DNA of 64,000 bases, taken from contig NZ_JBFMKQ010000002.1 of NCBI RefSeq assembly GCF_040786285.1, forward strand, positions 186,001 to 250,000, in the 5' to 3' direction. Origin of the DNA: Aquimarina sp040786285. Lineage in GTDB: Bacteria > Bacteroidota > Bacteroidia > Flavobacteriales > Flavobacteriaceae. Of this stretch, positions 1 through 9,179 are shown one piece after another (the first letter of the stretch is position 1; each line of letters opens with the position of its first letter). The notes beneath the pieces were generated by a model. It was not told where the DNA came from. It made no database searches and was given only the letters and a program-made list of their open reading frames with translations. The translations under genes and the position numbers were made by a program.

Positions 1-983
1 CTACATTTTTGCCCTTGAAACTCAAATGCTCCTCGAGAAATTCCTGTTGCTACTTGCTTAGCATTGGCACTAGGATGTGCAACAATAAAATCTTTACCTC
101 CGGTTTCTCCAACAATTCTTGGGTAGGTTTTGTAGTTATGAATATTGGTTCCAATTTTAGCCCAAATATCTTTAAACACGTGTGTGCTTCCTGTAAAATG
201 GATTCCTGCAAAATCAGGACTGGCTAAAACGGTATCTGTAATCATTACCGGATCTCCGTATACTACATTGATTACTCCATCTGGTACTCCAGCTTCTCTA
301 AAGATATCAACAATAACTTTTGCAGAATAGATCTGGCTGTCACTTGGTTTCCAAACTACAGTATTTCCCATAAGGGCAGCACTGGCAGGTAAATTTCCAG
401 AGATTGCAGTAAAGTTAAACGGAGTGATAGCATATACAAAACCTTCTAATGGTCGGTATTCTAATCTATTCCATGCATCAGATGTAGAATCTGGTTGATC
501 TTCATAGATCTGGGTCATAAATTCTACATTAAATCGTAAGAAATCTATGAACTCACAGGCAGCATCAATTTCTGCTTGGAATATGTTTTTAGATTGCGCC
601 AGCATAGTAGCTGCATTGATTTTTGCACGGTATGGTCCTGCAATAAGTTCTGCAGCTCTCAAGAATACAGCAGCACGTTGTTCCCAGGCTAGGTCAGCCC
701 ATTTTTTACGAGCTTCAATAGCAGTGTCAATTGCTTTTTGAATATGCTGTTTTTCAGCTTTGTGGTAGGTTCCTAAAACATGTTTGTGATCATGAGGAGG
801 TGCCATTGTAGCTGTATCTCCCGTTCTGATTTCTTCACCATTAATATATAAAGGAACATCAACTTTGCTGTTGTACATTTGTTTATATGTTGCCAGAACT
901 TCTTCTCTTTCAGGTGTTCCGGGAGCATATGACTTTACAGGTTCATTTATTGCTGTAGGAACTTGAAAAAAACCTTTTCCCAT
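1..983 (-). CDS. pruA: 1-pyrroline-5-carboxylate (L-glutamate gamma-semialdehyde) dehydrogenase, 3' end outside window
   Basis: The reverse strand reads from ATG at 983 (MGKGFFQVPTAINEP) without a stop to the window edge, so about 327 N-terminal residues are visible of a family usually near 540. It oxidises glutamate semialdehyde to glutamate with NAD+, the second step of proline catabolism. The visible part has the aldehyde dehydrogenase substrate and cofactor segments AITPFNFTAISGNLPA, NTVVWKPSD, FTGSTHVF and GETGGKDF. The catalytic Cys region is just being reached at the edge (FEFQGQKC). In-frame start and family match make the identity secure. Confidence 0.93.
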   Translation of the reverse strand, partial: MGKGFFQVPTAINEPVKSYAPGTPEREEVLATYKQMYNSKVDVPLYINGEEIRTGDTATMAPPHDHKHVLGTYHKAEKQHIQKAIDTAIEARKKWADLAWEQRAAVFLRAAELIAGPYRAKINAATMLAQSKNIFQAEIDAACEFIDFLRFNVEFMTQIYEDQPDSTSDAWNRLEYRPLEGFVYAITPFNFTAISGNLPASAALMGNTVVWKPSDSQIYSAKVIVDIFREAGVPDGVINVVYGDPVMITDTVLASPDFAGIHFTGSTHVFKDIWAKIGTNIHNYKTYPRIVGETGGKDFIVAHPSANAKQVATGISRGAFEFQGQKC

Positions 984-1046
984 AATGTAATGTGTTATTT
1001 AAATTAGTAAGATGTGTTTGTCTAATGAGTTAGTCATTTAGGTTTG

Positions 1047-1054
1047 CAAAGATA
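1047..1054 (-). promoter_or_regulatory. Probable -7 element of the pruA promoter
   Basis: On the minus strand this reads TATCTTTG, an exact match to the Bacteroidetes TAnnTTTG element, 63 bases upstream of the pruA start. I do not see a good TTG -33 element at the expected distance, so this is a match to one half of the consensus only. Confidence 0.4.
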
Positions 1055-1154
1055 GAAAATTAAAAAGGGTAATGTTTATTTTAACCTTTTATAAACATTG
1101 CGGGGTATGTATTTTTTTTTGTAAGTTGTGACATATTTAGCCGACCCAGAATTT

Positions 1155-1871
1155 ATGTGTACAGTTACCTTAATCCCAACTCAAGAAAATAATTTCATTC
1201 TTACCTCTAATCGCGATGAGGCTATTAATAGAAAAACACTACTTCCAGAGTTTTATGAAGTAAATAAAACCAGAATGTTGTTTCCTAAAGATGCATTAGC
1301 CGGAGGAACCTGGATTGGTGTAAGTGATAAAAGTACTATGATCTGTTTGCTTAATGGAGGTTTTGAAATTCATGAAAGATTAGTGTCTTATAGACAAAGC
1401 AGGGGGGTTGTAGTTAAAGATTTATTAGAAGCAGATCAATTAGAAAAAGCTATAGAGTTGTATGATTGTAAAGGTATAGAGCCATTTACTATTGTGGCTG
1501 CTAATTGGCAGTCTGATCTTTTACTTTTTGAATTTGTTTGGGACGGACAACAAAAACATCTTCGTTCTTTAGAGAAAGAAACACATATTTGGTCATCATC
1601 CACACTTTATACTAAAAAGATGAAGAATGTGCGCGAAGAATGGTTTGCCGATTTTGAAAATAAAAACACTTTAACTTCTGATGCACTGCTGAATTTTCAT
1701 AAGAATGCAGGTATAGGGGATAAAGATGTAGACTTGCAAATAGATCGTGGGTTTCTAAAAACAATAAGTATTACTCAGATTGTTAAAAATGAAGAAGAGC
1801 TTACGATGCGATATGAGAATCTTCAAAATAAAGAAGTGAGTTCAGTTATTTTTGAGGCTATAACTGCCTAA
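1155..1871 (+). CDS. NRDE (TANGO2-like) family protein
   Basis: The protein has the N-terminal MCTVTL and SNRDE motifs that define the NRDE/TANGO2 (former DUF833) family. An open frame extends 9 codons upstream, but the family start is MC, so I chose the ATG at 1155; this gives 238 residues. Cys2 is the kind of residue that becomes an N-terminal nucleophile in Ntn-fold enzymes. The fold relationship is known for the family, but the substrate is not. The GGTWIGVS segment is also typical. It is followed after 25 bases by a second plus-strand gene, probably co-transcribed. Confidence 0.85.
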   Translation: MCTVTLIPTQENNFILTSNRDEAINRKTLLPEFYEVNKTRMLFPKDALAGGTWIGVSDKSTMICLLNGGFEIHERLVSYRQSRGVVVKDLLEADQLEKAIELYDCKGIEPFTIVAANWQSDLLLFEFVWDGQQKHLRSLEKETHIWSSSTLYTKKMKNVREEWFADFENKNTLTSDALLNFHKNAGIGDKDVDLQIDRGFLKTISITQIVKNEEELTMRYENLQNKEVSSVIFEAITA

Positions 1872-1896
1872 AAGTATCATAATTAAATTTTATGGT

Positions 1897-2892
1897 TTGA
1901 ATTACACAGGTAAAATAATTTCGCTTGCGTTTCCAGATACTTTTGTTCGTTTTTCTGATGAAAAAAACGCTTCAAGTTTATTGCAATTATTTGGCTTGGG
2001 TAAGAATGGAGTTATAAAAGCAGGGCATGCCGCATTTGTACTTATCGAAAATAAAACGGGTGTTGCAGAATATTATGATTTTGGGCGATATATAACCCCT
2101 CAGGGTAAAGGGAGGGTTAGAAGTGCAGTTACAGATGTGGAGTTAGAAATACCTTTTAACGCTACGTTTACATCAGACGGAAAATTGGCTAACATTAATG
2201 AATTTTTGTTGTGGTTAGAGAAACATCCCGAAAAAACTCATGGTAGCGGTCGATTGGTGGCATCTGTATGTGATTATATTTTCTACGATAGAGCAAAGCA
2301 ATATGTTCTAGAAATACAGAATAGAGGAAGCATTCCATACTCTACTTTTAGAAAAGAAGGTAGTAATTGCTCAAGAATAGTTACAGATACCATTTTAAAC
2401 AGTACAGATAATTCTAGAATTAGAACACCTTTATTGAGAAATAAATTATTTACTCCGAGTCCTTTAGGAAATGTTGAAAAAGGATCTATGAAGAATAAAA
2501 TATATCAGGTAGAAAAAGGAGTTCTTGTAGAGTATCCTAATTCTGTCTTCAGAGAAAATCTTACTAATTATTTTGATAAAAGAATACCAGTACAAGAGGA
2601 AAAGAAAAAAAATGTGGCACTAGATTTCTTGAAAAATGCACATTTTCTTTCAGGTATCGGCAGCAGTGCATATTTTACCTTGCGTAAATCCTTAGAAGAA
2701 AACTTGTACGAAATAATAAGGTATACCGAATATGGAGAAGAGGATTTTAGAGGATTATTCGAGGTAAAAGAGCATTCGTTTAGTATGTCTGAAAAACATT
2801 ACTTTGTGTATGACTCAAATTGCAAATATTGTCACGTAGAGCAAAACGGAAAGAGGATAAGATTTGATCTTGTAAAGAGAATTACTAGTTAA
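1897..2892 (+). CDS. Conserved flavobacterial protein, possible permuted papain-fold (NlpC/YiiX-like)
   Basis: This 331-residue protein appears to start at TTG 1897; there is no in-frame ATG between the upstream stop and the conserved N-terminus. I believe it belongs to a DUF family widespread in Flavobacteriia (DUF6695 from memory). Two features fit a circularly permuted papain-like fold: KAGHAAFVLIE with His44, followed far downstream by GSNCSRIVTD with Cys158. That is the His-before-Cys order of LRAT/YiiX-type proteins. There is no signal peptide or membrane span. It lies 25 bases after the NRDE gene and overlaps the convergent apaG tail by 8 bases. Confidence 0.6.
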   Translation: MNYTGKIISLAFPDTFVRFSDEKNASSLLQLFGLGKNGVIKAGHAAFVLIENKTGVAEYYDFGRYITPQGKGRVRSAVTDVELEIPFNATFTSDGKLANINEFLLWLEKHPEKTHGSGRLVASVCDYIFYDRAKQYVLEIQNRGSIPYSTFRKEGSNCSRIVTDTILNSTDNSRIRTPLLRNKLFTPSPLGNVEKGSMKNKIYQVEKGVLVEYPNSVFRENLTNYFDKRIPVQEEKKKNVALDFLKNAHFLSGIGSSAYFTLRKSLEENLYEIIRYTEYGEEDFRGLFEVKEHSFSMSEKHYFVYDSNCKYCHVEQNGKRIRFDLVKRITS

Positions 2893-3271
2893 GTGCAAAA
2901 GGAGCACTTAGTTTAAATCCGGGGATTAATACTTTAAATTTTCGAGTTGAAGTGAAATTAACCATGTTATAATGCCCTTTCATTGATCCAAATGGTGAAC
3001 TTAGTAGGCATCCGCTATTATAGGTGTGTGATTCTCCAGGTTTTAAAACAGGTTTTTTGCCAATGACACCTTCTCCTTCAACAATTTCTGTATGGTTTAA
3101 TGAATCTTTGATCTCCCAATAGCGGGAGGTAAGTTGTACAGAGTCTTTACTTTGATTTTCTATAGTAATTCGATAACCAAAGGCAAAATGTATCTTATAG
3201 TTCTTGTAGAACGTGCCTTCGAAGGTGGTATCCACCGAAATCTTTATGCCACGGGTAATTTGTTGAACCAT
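2885..3271 (-). CDS. apaG: ApaG domain protein
   Basis: This 128-residue protein matches ApaG in length and sequence: ITRGIKISVDTTFEG, FAFGYRITIENQS, LTSRYWEI, VEGEGVIGKKPVLKPGE, YNSGCLLSSPFGSMKGHY. ApaG is a small fibronectin-III-like fold linked in enterobacteria to Co2+/Mg2+ resistance; its molecular role is unclear. The frame could start 9 codons earlier, but MVQQITRGI is the family start and the longer version would overlap the preceding gene. One base separates it from the DUF3667 gene, so the two are co-transcribed. Confidence 0.9.
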   Translation of the reverse strand: MVQQITRGIKISVDTTFEGTFYKNYKIHFAFGYRITIENQSKDSVQLTSRYWEIKDSLNHTEIVEGEGVIGKKPVLKPGESHTYNSGCLLSSPFGSMKGHYNMVNFTSTRKFKVLIPGFKLSAPFALN

Positions 3272-3272
3272 C

Positions 3273-4427
3273 TTAAAATATGAAAATTGAACCTGCAATC
3301 GTAATTACAGAACCTATAATTGCTAATATAAAAAATAAAACATTTACTAGCAGGAATTTAACAATAGTTTTCGCTCTACCTTGATTATAAAACTTTCGCA
3401 TTGCTTTGTATAGGTAAAATAGAAATACAAGCATAGTAATACCAAATGTAGTAGTACTTTGAGTAATTTGATCAAACAAGATTGCAATTCCGATTAATAT
3501 AAAGAAAATGGTTTGTGTGTGGAATATAAACACTAAATGCTCCATATAATTATATGACCTTCTAATATACAGCAGCCATATTGCTAAGGCAAAGAAAGGA
3601 AGGAAGAAGAATATGATAAATGGTAATTTACTGAAGATAAATTCTAATAATTCTTGTCCATAATTATCATCAATACTACTTGTTTTTATAGCTCTATGAT
3701 AAATGTATTTATTAAATCTATTTTTTTTGTGCTTTAGATCTGTTAATGCATGGTAAGTAGATTTCTGATCTGTTTTGTTGTAGTAATCACCGTACATAAA
3801 CCATAGCTTTATTGTTTTGTCAATAACATTCATGGTATCGATCTGTGATTGCGAATAATAAATAATTTCTTCGGGTATATTTTCTTTTTTATCCAGAAAG
3901 TCAAGCCCATTTACTTTTTGGATTTCTTGATTGATTTTTTCTTTATTCGATTTAGAAATACCTTTAGTTGCCGATATTTGATTGCTGATTTTGTGTTTTA
4001 AAGAATCATCCATCGAGATGTTTTCTTTTATTTCGCCATACGCTACTTTTCCTTTAGAAACATCATCCTCAATTTTTGCACTAAATCCATCAAAATCAAT
4101 AAATAACCCATAAATAATGAAGAATATGATAGAAACACTTAGGTAAAACCGAAAAGGGTTGGCATATCTAACTCGCTTGCCTTCAATATAATGTTTAGAG
4201 ATTTTTCCCGGACTAAATAGTAAAGCAACAATAGTGTGTCTTAGTCGAGAATCATAAGAAAAAATACTAGCAAAAAACTCATTAAAGAAATCTTTGAAGG
4301 ATAACTTTTTCGTAGTGTTGGCTTGGCCGCAATTGTGGCAAAAGCGATCAATTGTATCCAAAGGAACACCACAATTAAGGCATTCATTTCCTCTATATTG
4401 TTTTAGGAATCTTCCCTTATCTTTCAT
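3273..4427 (-). CDS. DUF3667 zinc-ribbon integral membrane protein
   Basis: The N-terminus carries a zinc ribbon of two CxxC pairs (CLNCGVP and CHNCGQ, residues about 17 to 35). It is followed by the family motif SFKDFFNEFFASIFSYDSRL and a segment resembling PGKISKHYIEGKR. At least four hydrophobic spans follow (near residues 93-110 and three or four between 268 and 384). A long hydrophilic loop separates the first span from the rest. This is the DUF3667 architecture, common in Bacteroidetes and of unknown function. It leads a two-gene transcript with apaG. Confidence 0.82.
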   Translation of the reverse strand: MKDKGRFLKQYRGNECLNCGVPLDTIDRFCHNCGQANTTKKLSFKDFFNEFFASIFSYDSRLRHTIVALLFSPGKISKHYIEGKRVRYANPFRFYLSVSIIFFIIYGLFIDFDGFSAKIEDDVSKGKVAYGEIKENISMDDSLKHKISNQISATKGISKSNKEKINQEIQKVNGLDFLDKKENIPEEIIYYSQSQIDTMNVIDKTIKLWFMYGDYYNKTDQKSTYHALTDLKHKKNRFNKYIYHRAIKTSSIDDNYGQELLEFIFSKLPFIIFFFLPFFALAIWLLYIRRSYNYMEHLVFIFHTQTIFFILIGIAILFDQITQSTTTFGITMLVFLFYLYKAMRKFYNQGRAKTIVKFLLVNVLFFILAIIGSVITIAGSIFIF

Positions 4428-4864
4428 CCAGTACAGATAGTTTAGTCGTATTGCTTGCTAAAATAGAAGGAGTTTGTTGTAATCCAAAATGAATGGGGTT
4501 TTTTTTTAGTGTATGATGTTGGTAGTATTGTTAACTTTTTATACTTCATACAAGGAACTTATTTTTCTCAAACGTTAGATGATTTTTAGAGAGAGGTATT
4601 TGCGAAGACAATTTGAAGTTGCAAATAATGATTTTAAACTTTTTTATTGGTTTTTGATCGAAAAAAAAGAAACAAACTCTATCGTTTTATTAATGGCTAA
4701 AATTCTGGTTTTCAAATTTTTAAGTCTTTTGTAGGATTTTGTGTCTTTCTCGGTAACCACGGTTTTTATTAGATAGACTCTTTACATTTGTTGTGTAGGA
4801 TTTTATAGTCCTGAAAAATGTAAAATTGTGTATTCAAAGAAGTGAAAATTTAATTAAAGTAATA
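4428..4864. other. Intergenic region between divergent genes, with one promoter element
   Basis: No convincing coding sequence is present on either strand. On the plus strand 4783-4790 reads TACATTTG, an exact TAnnTTTG match 75 bases before the astacin start, and is the likely -7 element. The rest is AT-rich without clear hairpins. Confidence 0.5.
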
Positions 4865-6247
4865 ATGAAAATTGATAGGTTGTTAGTATTAGCATTAGCT
4901 GTTCTGCTAAATGTTTCTTGTGAGAAAGATGAATCTGAAAATTCACTTCCTAGTGGTATTGAGTCTAGTGGAGTGGTGAAGAAGTATTATGGTGATCAGG
5001 AGTTATATTTAGAAGAAAAAGACGGTCAATATGTCCTTGAAGGGGATATTGTATTTAATAAGTCGCAATTATCAGATACGCCGGGCAAGGGTGTTGGAAT
5101 TACGCAAAATTTCTGGACCAATAGTACAGTGTATTACGAAATTCAAGAAGATTTGTCTAATAAGCAACGTATTTTTGATGGCATTGCACATTGGGAGACC
5201 TATACGAACCTGCGTTTTGTTCCCAGAACTAATCAACCTAACTATGTGTATTTTAGATTCGGAAGTGGTTGTTCTTCGTATGTTGGGATGACAGGTGGGC
5301 GACAATCAATTACATTGGCAAATGGTTGTAGTGCCGGAACTGTAATTCATGAGATCGGACATGCTATAGGGTTGTGGCACGAACAAAGCAGAAGTAATAG
5401 AGATGATTATGTTACTATTCATTTCGACAATATTAGAAGTGGATATGCTCATAATTTTATGACATATATCGAGAGAAATAGAGATGGATTTGATTATTCT
5501 GAAGCTATGGATTTCAATTCAATCATGATGTATGGGCCTTACTTTTTCTCAAAAAACGGTGAACCTACAATAACAAAAAAAGATGGTAGTACTTATACAG
5601 TAAATAGGATTGAGCTTTCTGCAACAGATATAGAAGTAGCGAATATTATGTATCCTAATGTGCCAACCCCTTTGCCAAATGATAATTTGCAGGTGTATGC
5701 CTATGATTTGCAAAAATATAATAAGGTATACACCTGGGATGAAGGTAATGCCAATCCTGCTCCATGGCCCGGAGTAAATCTAGAAGCGTATACACCCGAT
5801 TTGAATGCCTTTAGTACAAGTGCCAATTGGGGTATGGTAGATGTAACTTTTTACGGCGGAAAACAAGAAACTAATATTATTTTTAGCAATAACGGTGCAG
5901 GGCAAACAGAAGATCTTATAGTAAATAAAGAGTATCCTTTTTTCTATGATGCTCGTTGGTATTCTGTGATTCCTTCGGCTTCAGAAGAAAATGAGTTGTT
6001 TGTTGTGACAAAAGGCTATACGCATTTATACGCCTGGGATGGTACTAATGAGATCTTTGGCAATTGGCCAGGAATTCAGATGACAGATCTAGGGAATGAC
6101 TGGTATGCTGCAAAAATACCTTCAAAACAATGTAGTAATATTATTTTGAGTACTAATGGATTTAACCAGACTTCAGACCTATATACTTGTAAAGAGAATC
6201 CGTATTATTACAATCAAGGGTTTTATAAGTACCCTCCTTCAAGATAA
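4865..6247 (+). CDS. Secreted lipoprotein astacin (M12A) metalloprotease with two C-terminal starch-binding-like modules
   Basis: Starting at ATG 4865, the protein begins with a lipoprotein signal ending at Cys19 (LLNVSC). An alternative TTG 13 codons upstream would spoil that signal. The catalytic zinc motif is HEIGHAIGLWHEQSR near residue 162, with the Met-turn SIMMYG near 221; both are diagnostic for astacins. Two repeated modules follow (about 273-365 and 370-460) with V/LYAWD, WPG and NIIFS/NIILS motifs, like the CBM26 starch-binding family. The likely role is an exported, surface-anchored protease that binds polysaccharide. It has its own promoter and a shared bidirectional terminator. 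Confidence 0.88.
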   Translation: MKIDRLLVLALAVLLNVSCEKDESENSLPSGIESSGVVKKYYGDQELYLEEKDGQYVLEGDIVFNKSQLSDTPGKGVGITQNFWTNSTVYYEIQEDLSNKQRIFDGIAHWETYTNLRFVPRTNQPNYVYFRFGSGCSSYVGMTGGRQSITLANGCSAGTVIHEIGHAIGLWHEQSRSNRDDYVTIHFDNIRSGYAHNFMTYIERNRDGFDYSEAMDFNSIMMYGPYFFSKNGEPTITKKDGSTYTVNRIELSATDIEVANIMYPNVPTPLPNDNLQVYAYDLQKYNKVYTWDEGNANPAPWPGVNLEAYTPDLNAFSTSANWGMVDVTFYGGKQETNIIFSNNGAGQTEDLIVNKEYPFFYDARWYSVIPSASEENELFVVTKGYTHLYAWDGTNEIFGNWPGIQMTDLGNDWYAAKIPSKQCSNIILSTNGFNQTSDLYTCKENPYYYNQGFYKYPPSR

Positions 6248-6342
6248 AGTACTATTTGTTTCCTTTTGAGACTGCAAATAGAGGTTGGATAGCCATTAAA
6301 AAATCAATTGAATTAATTTGTTTTAGGGCAAGGTGAAGTTTG

Positions 6343-6371
6343 AAAAGTGAGGTTAATAACCTCACTTTTTA
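6343..6371. terminator. Bidirectional intrinsic terminator
   Basis: Inverted repeat with arms AAAAGTGAGG and CCTCACTTTT around a 7-base loop. The arms carry A and T runs on both sides, so it can terminate both the astacin gene and the convergent plug gene, whose stop codon it touches. Confidence 0.8.
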
Positions 6372-7631
6372 GTTTGTAATATTGGCAGAATTGTTTGTTC
6401 CTTTGCCAATAGCTCTATCATAACGAGCGCCTGGGGCTCGGTAGTAAGGTATTACCGTGTATTCATTTTCGGTTTCGTCGAAATTACCACTTATGAATCC
6501 TGGATCCATTGTTCCGTCTGATCGCAAAAGAACATATTTATAATTGTAGAACCCTTGCTTAAATAATCTTTTGGTGTAGTATATGGCGTTTTCTTTGTCA
6601 TATTGCATTCGTGTAGAATCATCTAAGGTGTAATTATTAAAATTACCATAGATATGAATTTCACCACCATCCAAAGGTTCATAACACTCTAAGTAAAAAT
6701 GCATCCAAACATAATCTGCTTCGGTAGCATTATTTTCTGCACCAAGATTTCTAATAACATAATTACCATTAATGTCGGGATTGTAGGTGTATCTCCTATT
6801 CGCTCGTACTGCATTGGTATAAAGATAATTGTGGTAGATGTCTTTTAATTCAATGCTTCGCGTGCTTACTGTCGAAGCTCTAATGTCTTTGCTGTCAAAC
6901 GATAGATATTCATTTCCTCCCCAGAAACTAGATTCTTGATCGTATTTGTACATCAGTGTATTTGCAATCGTAAATTGAGGGGCAAGATTCGTAATGCTTT
7001 GCTTTATATCATTATTCTGTATTACGAGAGTTTTTACTGTTTTCTTAGGATTTCTTAAAATTTCGTTAGAAGAGTTTATCTCAAATTGTACAGATTGTTT
7101 AGAGTTGATATAATTTAAATCACGGGATCTCTTAGTGTACACCTTTACGGTTGCCAGGTTTTCGATAACGATGAACTTTCTTGATATTACAATCTCATCA
7201 TCATCGTCATAGATTTCTATCGTATAATTTCCACTTACCTTTAGTCTTCTGGTATCTTCGTTAGGAATACTCAATGTATAATTACTATACATTTGTAATG
7301 TGTTGAATGAATTCTCATAATTGACGATTCTAACTTCGTCAAAACCATCTAAATACTCGTTTTTATATAATGAAGATGGTGTCCAGTCAAAATCATGATG
7401 TGTTATTCTATAATAATAATCTGCCTCATCTCCATTAATGTCATCAAAATTGATCCGCAATGGTTGGCCGAGTTTGAGTATTGGAGTTCCTGCAAATTCT
7501 GAATCTGAAATCAATTGAACCGTTCTAATATGGTCGGCCTGAAAAGTATCACTGATAAGAGTTTGCGAAAAAAAAACACTTGGAATACTAAGAAAAGAAA
7601 ATAATAGGAATTGTTTACCTCTTTTAAACAT
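6369..7631 (-). CDS. Type IX secretion system plug protein (former DUF5103)
   Basis: The start at 7631 (MFKRGKQFLLFSF) gives a standard signal peptide ending near SVFFSQ; the frame extends 11 codons upstream, but that would bury the signal. The segments QTLISDTFQADHIRTVQL, PILKLGQPLRINFDDING, YYYRITHHDFDW and YSNYTLSIPNED are typical of the Bacteroidetes DUF5103 family. One member was seen plugging the SprA translocon of the T9SS in Flavobacterium johnsoniae. The protein should sit at the periplasmic side of the outer-membrane pore. T9SS use in this strain is supported by the type B sorting domain at 36106-37260. Confidence 0.85.
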   Translation of the reverse strand: MFKRGKQFLLFSFLSIPSVFFSQTLISDTFQADHIRTVQLISDSEFAGTPILKLGQPLRINFDDINGDEADYYYRITHHDFDWTPSSLYKNEYLDGFDEVRIVNYENSFNTLQMYSNYTLSIPNEDTRRLKVSGNYTIEIYDDDDEIVISRKFIVIENLATVKVYTKRSRDLNYINSKQSVQFEINSSNEILRNPKKTVKTLVIQNNDIKQSITNLAPQFTIANTLMYKYDQESSFWGGNEYLSFDSKDIRASTVSTRSIELKDIYHNYLYTNAVRANRRYTYNPDINGNYVIRNLGAENNATEADYVWMHFYLECYEPLDGGEIHIYGNFNNYTLDDSTRMQYDKENAIYYTKRLFKQGFYNYKYVLLRSDGTMDPGFISGNFDETENEYTVIPYYRAPGARYDRAIGKGTNNSANITN

Positions 7632-7775
7632 TGTGTGGATTGTTATGGACGTAAATATAAGCAAAAAGTGTGCCTAAAGAACAATAGTTGTTTTTTTAGG
7701 TTTAAATCATTATTTAGAATCATTATTAATAAAACTTTATAATGCAAGCCTCTTTCACTTACGTGTTTTAATTAG

Positions 7776-7783
7776 TAAATTTG
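7776..7783 (+). promoter_or_regulatory. Probable -7 element of the nqr operon promoter
   Basis: TAAATTTG matches the Bacteroidetes TAnnTTTG consensus exactly, 36 bases upstream of the nqrA start. The -33 region is a weak match. Confidence 0.5.
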
Positions 7784-7819
7784 CACGATTTTTTTAGTTA
7801 ATTAACATAGACTACAAAT

Positions 7820-9175
7820 ATGTCAAAAGACATTCGTATCAGAAAGGGCTTAGACATTAAGCTTGTTGGCGAAGCAGAAAAAAATACTGTAAACGCCATC
7901 AGAAGTAATGTTTTTGCAATTAAGCCTGACGATTTTCACGGTATAGTACCAAAAGTTATTGCTAAGCAGGGTACAGAAGTAAAAGCCGGCGAACCACTTT
8001 TTCACTCAAAATCTAATGAAAAAATACTTTTTCCTTCTCCAGTTAGCGGAGAAGTAGTAGAGATTGTACGTGGTGCCAAAAGAAAGATTTTATCTTTCAA
8101 AATACTTGCAGATAAAGAGCAGCAATATGCAGATTTTGGAGCAAAAGATGTAAATGCAATGAATGGCGATGATATTAAAAGCCATCTTTTAGCATCGGGT
8201 TGTTGGCCTTTTATAAAGCAACGACCTTATGATGTAATTGCCAATCCAGATGTGGCCCCAAAGGCAATATTTGTTTCAGGATATGCTACAGCACCGCTCG
8301 CTGCAGATTATGATTATCTATTAGAAGGTAAAGAAAATGAACTTCAGGCTGCAGTAACAGCGTTAAGCAAATTAACCGATGGTGAGGTACACGTTTCTGT
8401 TGGTAAGAACAGTAACTCTCCTTTGTCTGGTCTTAATAATATTTCGAAACATACTGTTTCTGGCCCACATCCGGCAGGAAATGTAAGTGTGCAGATCGCA
8501 AAAATAGATCCTATCAATAAAGGAGAAGTAGTTTGGGTAGTAAATCCACAAGATTTAGTTATCATGGGCGAATTGCTATTGACAGGAAAATTTAATGCAG
8601 AAAGAACAATCGCTTTGACGGGTTCTTCAGTTAAAAATCCTAAATATTATAAAACTACTATTGGTGCTGAAGTATCATCTATGGTTTATGATTCTGGAGT
8701 AAATGATGAAGGAAATATTAGAGTGATTAGCGGAAATGTACTAACAGGAGAAAATGTAAAGCCTGATGGTAATTTAGGATACTATCACAGTAGTATTACG
8801 GTAATTCCTGAAGGAGATGACTACGAACTCTTTGGTTGGAATAAGCCTATTTTTAATAAGATTTCACCTTCAAGAGCCTTAACATTTTCATGGCTATTCC
8901 CGAAAAAGAAATATGATCTTAATACCAATACAAATGGAGAACATAGAGCCTTTGTAGTTACTGGTAATTTTGAGAGTGTATTTCCTTTTGATATTTACCC
9001 ACTGCAACTGCTTAAAGCTTGTGCGGTAAATGACTTAGATGCAATGGAGCAGTTGGGAATGTATGAGATAGCTCCCGAAGATTTTGCCCTCACAGAATTT
9101 ATATGTGTTTCTAAACAACCACATCAAGAAATCATAAGAGAAGGGTTAGACTTAATGTTAAAAGAAATAGGATAG
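7820..9175 (+). CDS. nqrA: Na+-translocating NADH:quinone reductase subunit A
   Basis: First gene of the six-gene Na+-NQR operon. NqrA is the cytoplasmic-face subunit without a cofactor that takes part in ubiquinone or menaquinone binding. The 451-residue length is normal. The N-terminus (RIRKGLDIKLVGEA, FHGIVPKVIAKQGTEVKAGEPLF) is the biotinyl-lipoyl-like barrel, with the family core further on (VNPQDLVIMGELLLTGKFNAERTIALTGS). A gap of 4 bases to nqrB shows tight coupling. The complex oxidises NADH, reduces quinone and pumps sodium out, which suits a marine lifestyle. Confidence 0.97.
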   Translation: MSKDIRIRKGLDIKLVGEAEKNTVNAIRSNVFAIKPDDFHGIVPKVIAKQGTEVKAGEPLFHSKSNEKILFPSPVSGEVVEIVRGAKRKILSFKILADKEQQYADFGAKDVNAMNGDDIKSHLLASGCWPFIKQRPYDVIANPDVAPKAIFVSGYATAPLAADYDYLLEGKENELQAAVTALSKLTDGEVHVSVGKNSNSPLSGLNNISKHTVSGPHPAGNVSVQIAKIDPINKGEVVWVVNPQDLVIMGELLLTGKFNAERTIALTGSSVKNPKYYKTTIGAEVSSMVYDSGVNDEGNIRVISGNVLTGENVKPDGNLGYYHSSITVIPEGDDYELFGWNKPIFNKISPSRALTFSWLFPKKKYDLNTNTNGEHRAFVVTGNFESVFPFDIYPLQLLKACAVNDLDAMEQLGMYEIAPEDFALTEFICVSKQPHQEIIREGLDLMLKEIG

Positions 9176-9179
9176 TGCT

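Noticed and set aside
1..741. Short plus-strand frames at 9-227, 145-330 and 547-741
   Set aside because: They lie antisense inside pruA, which has continuous family-level similarity on the minus strand.
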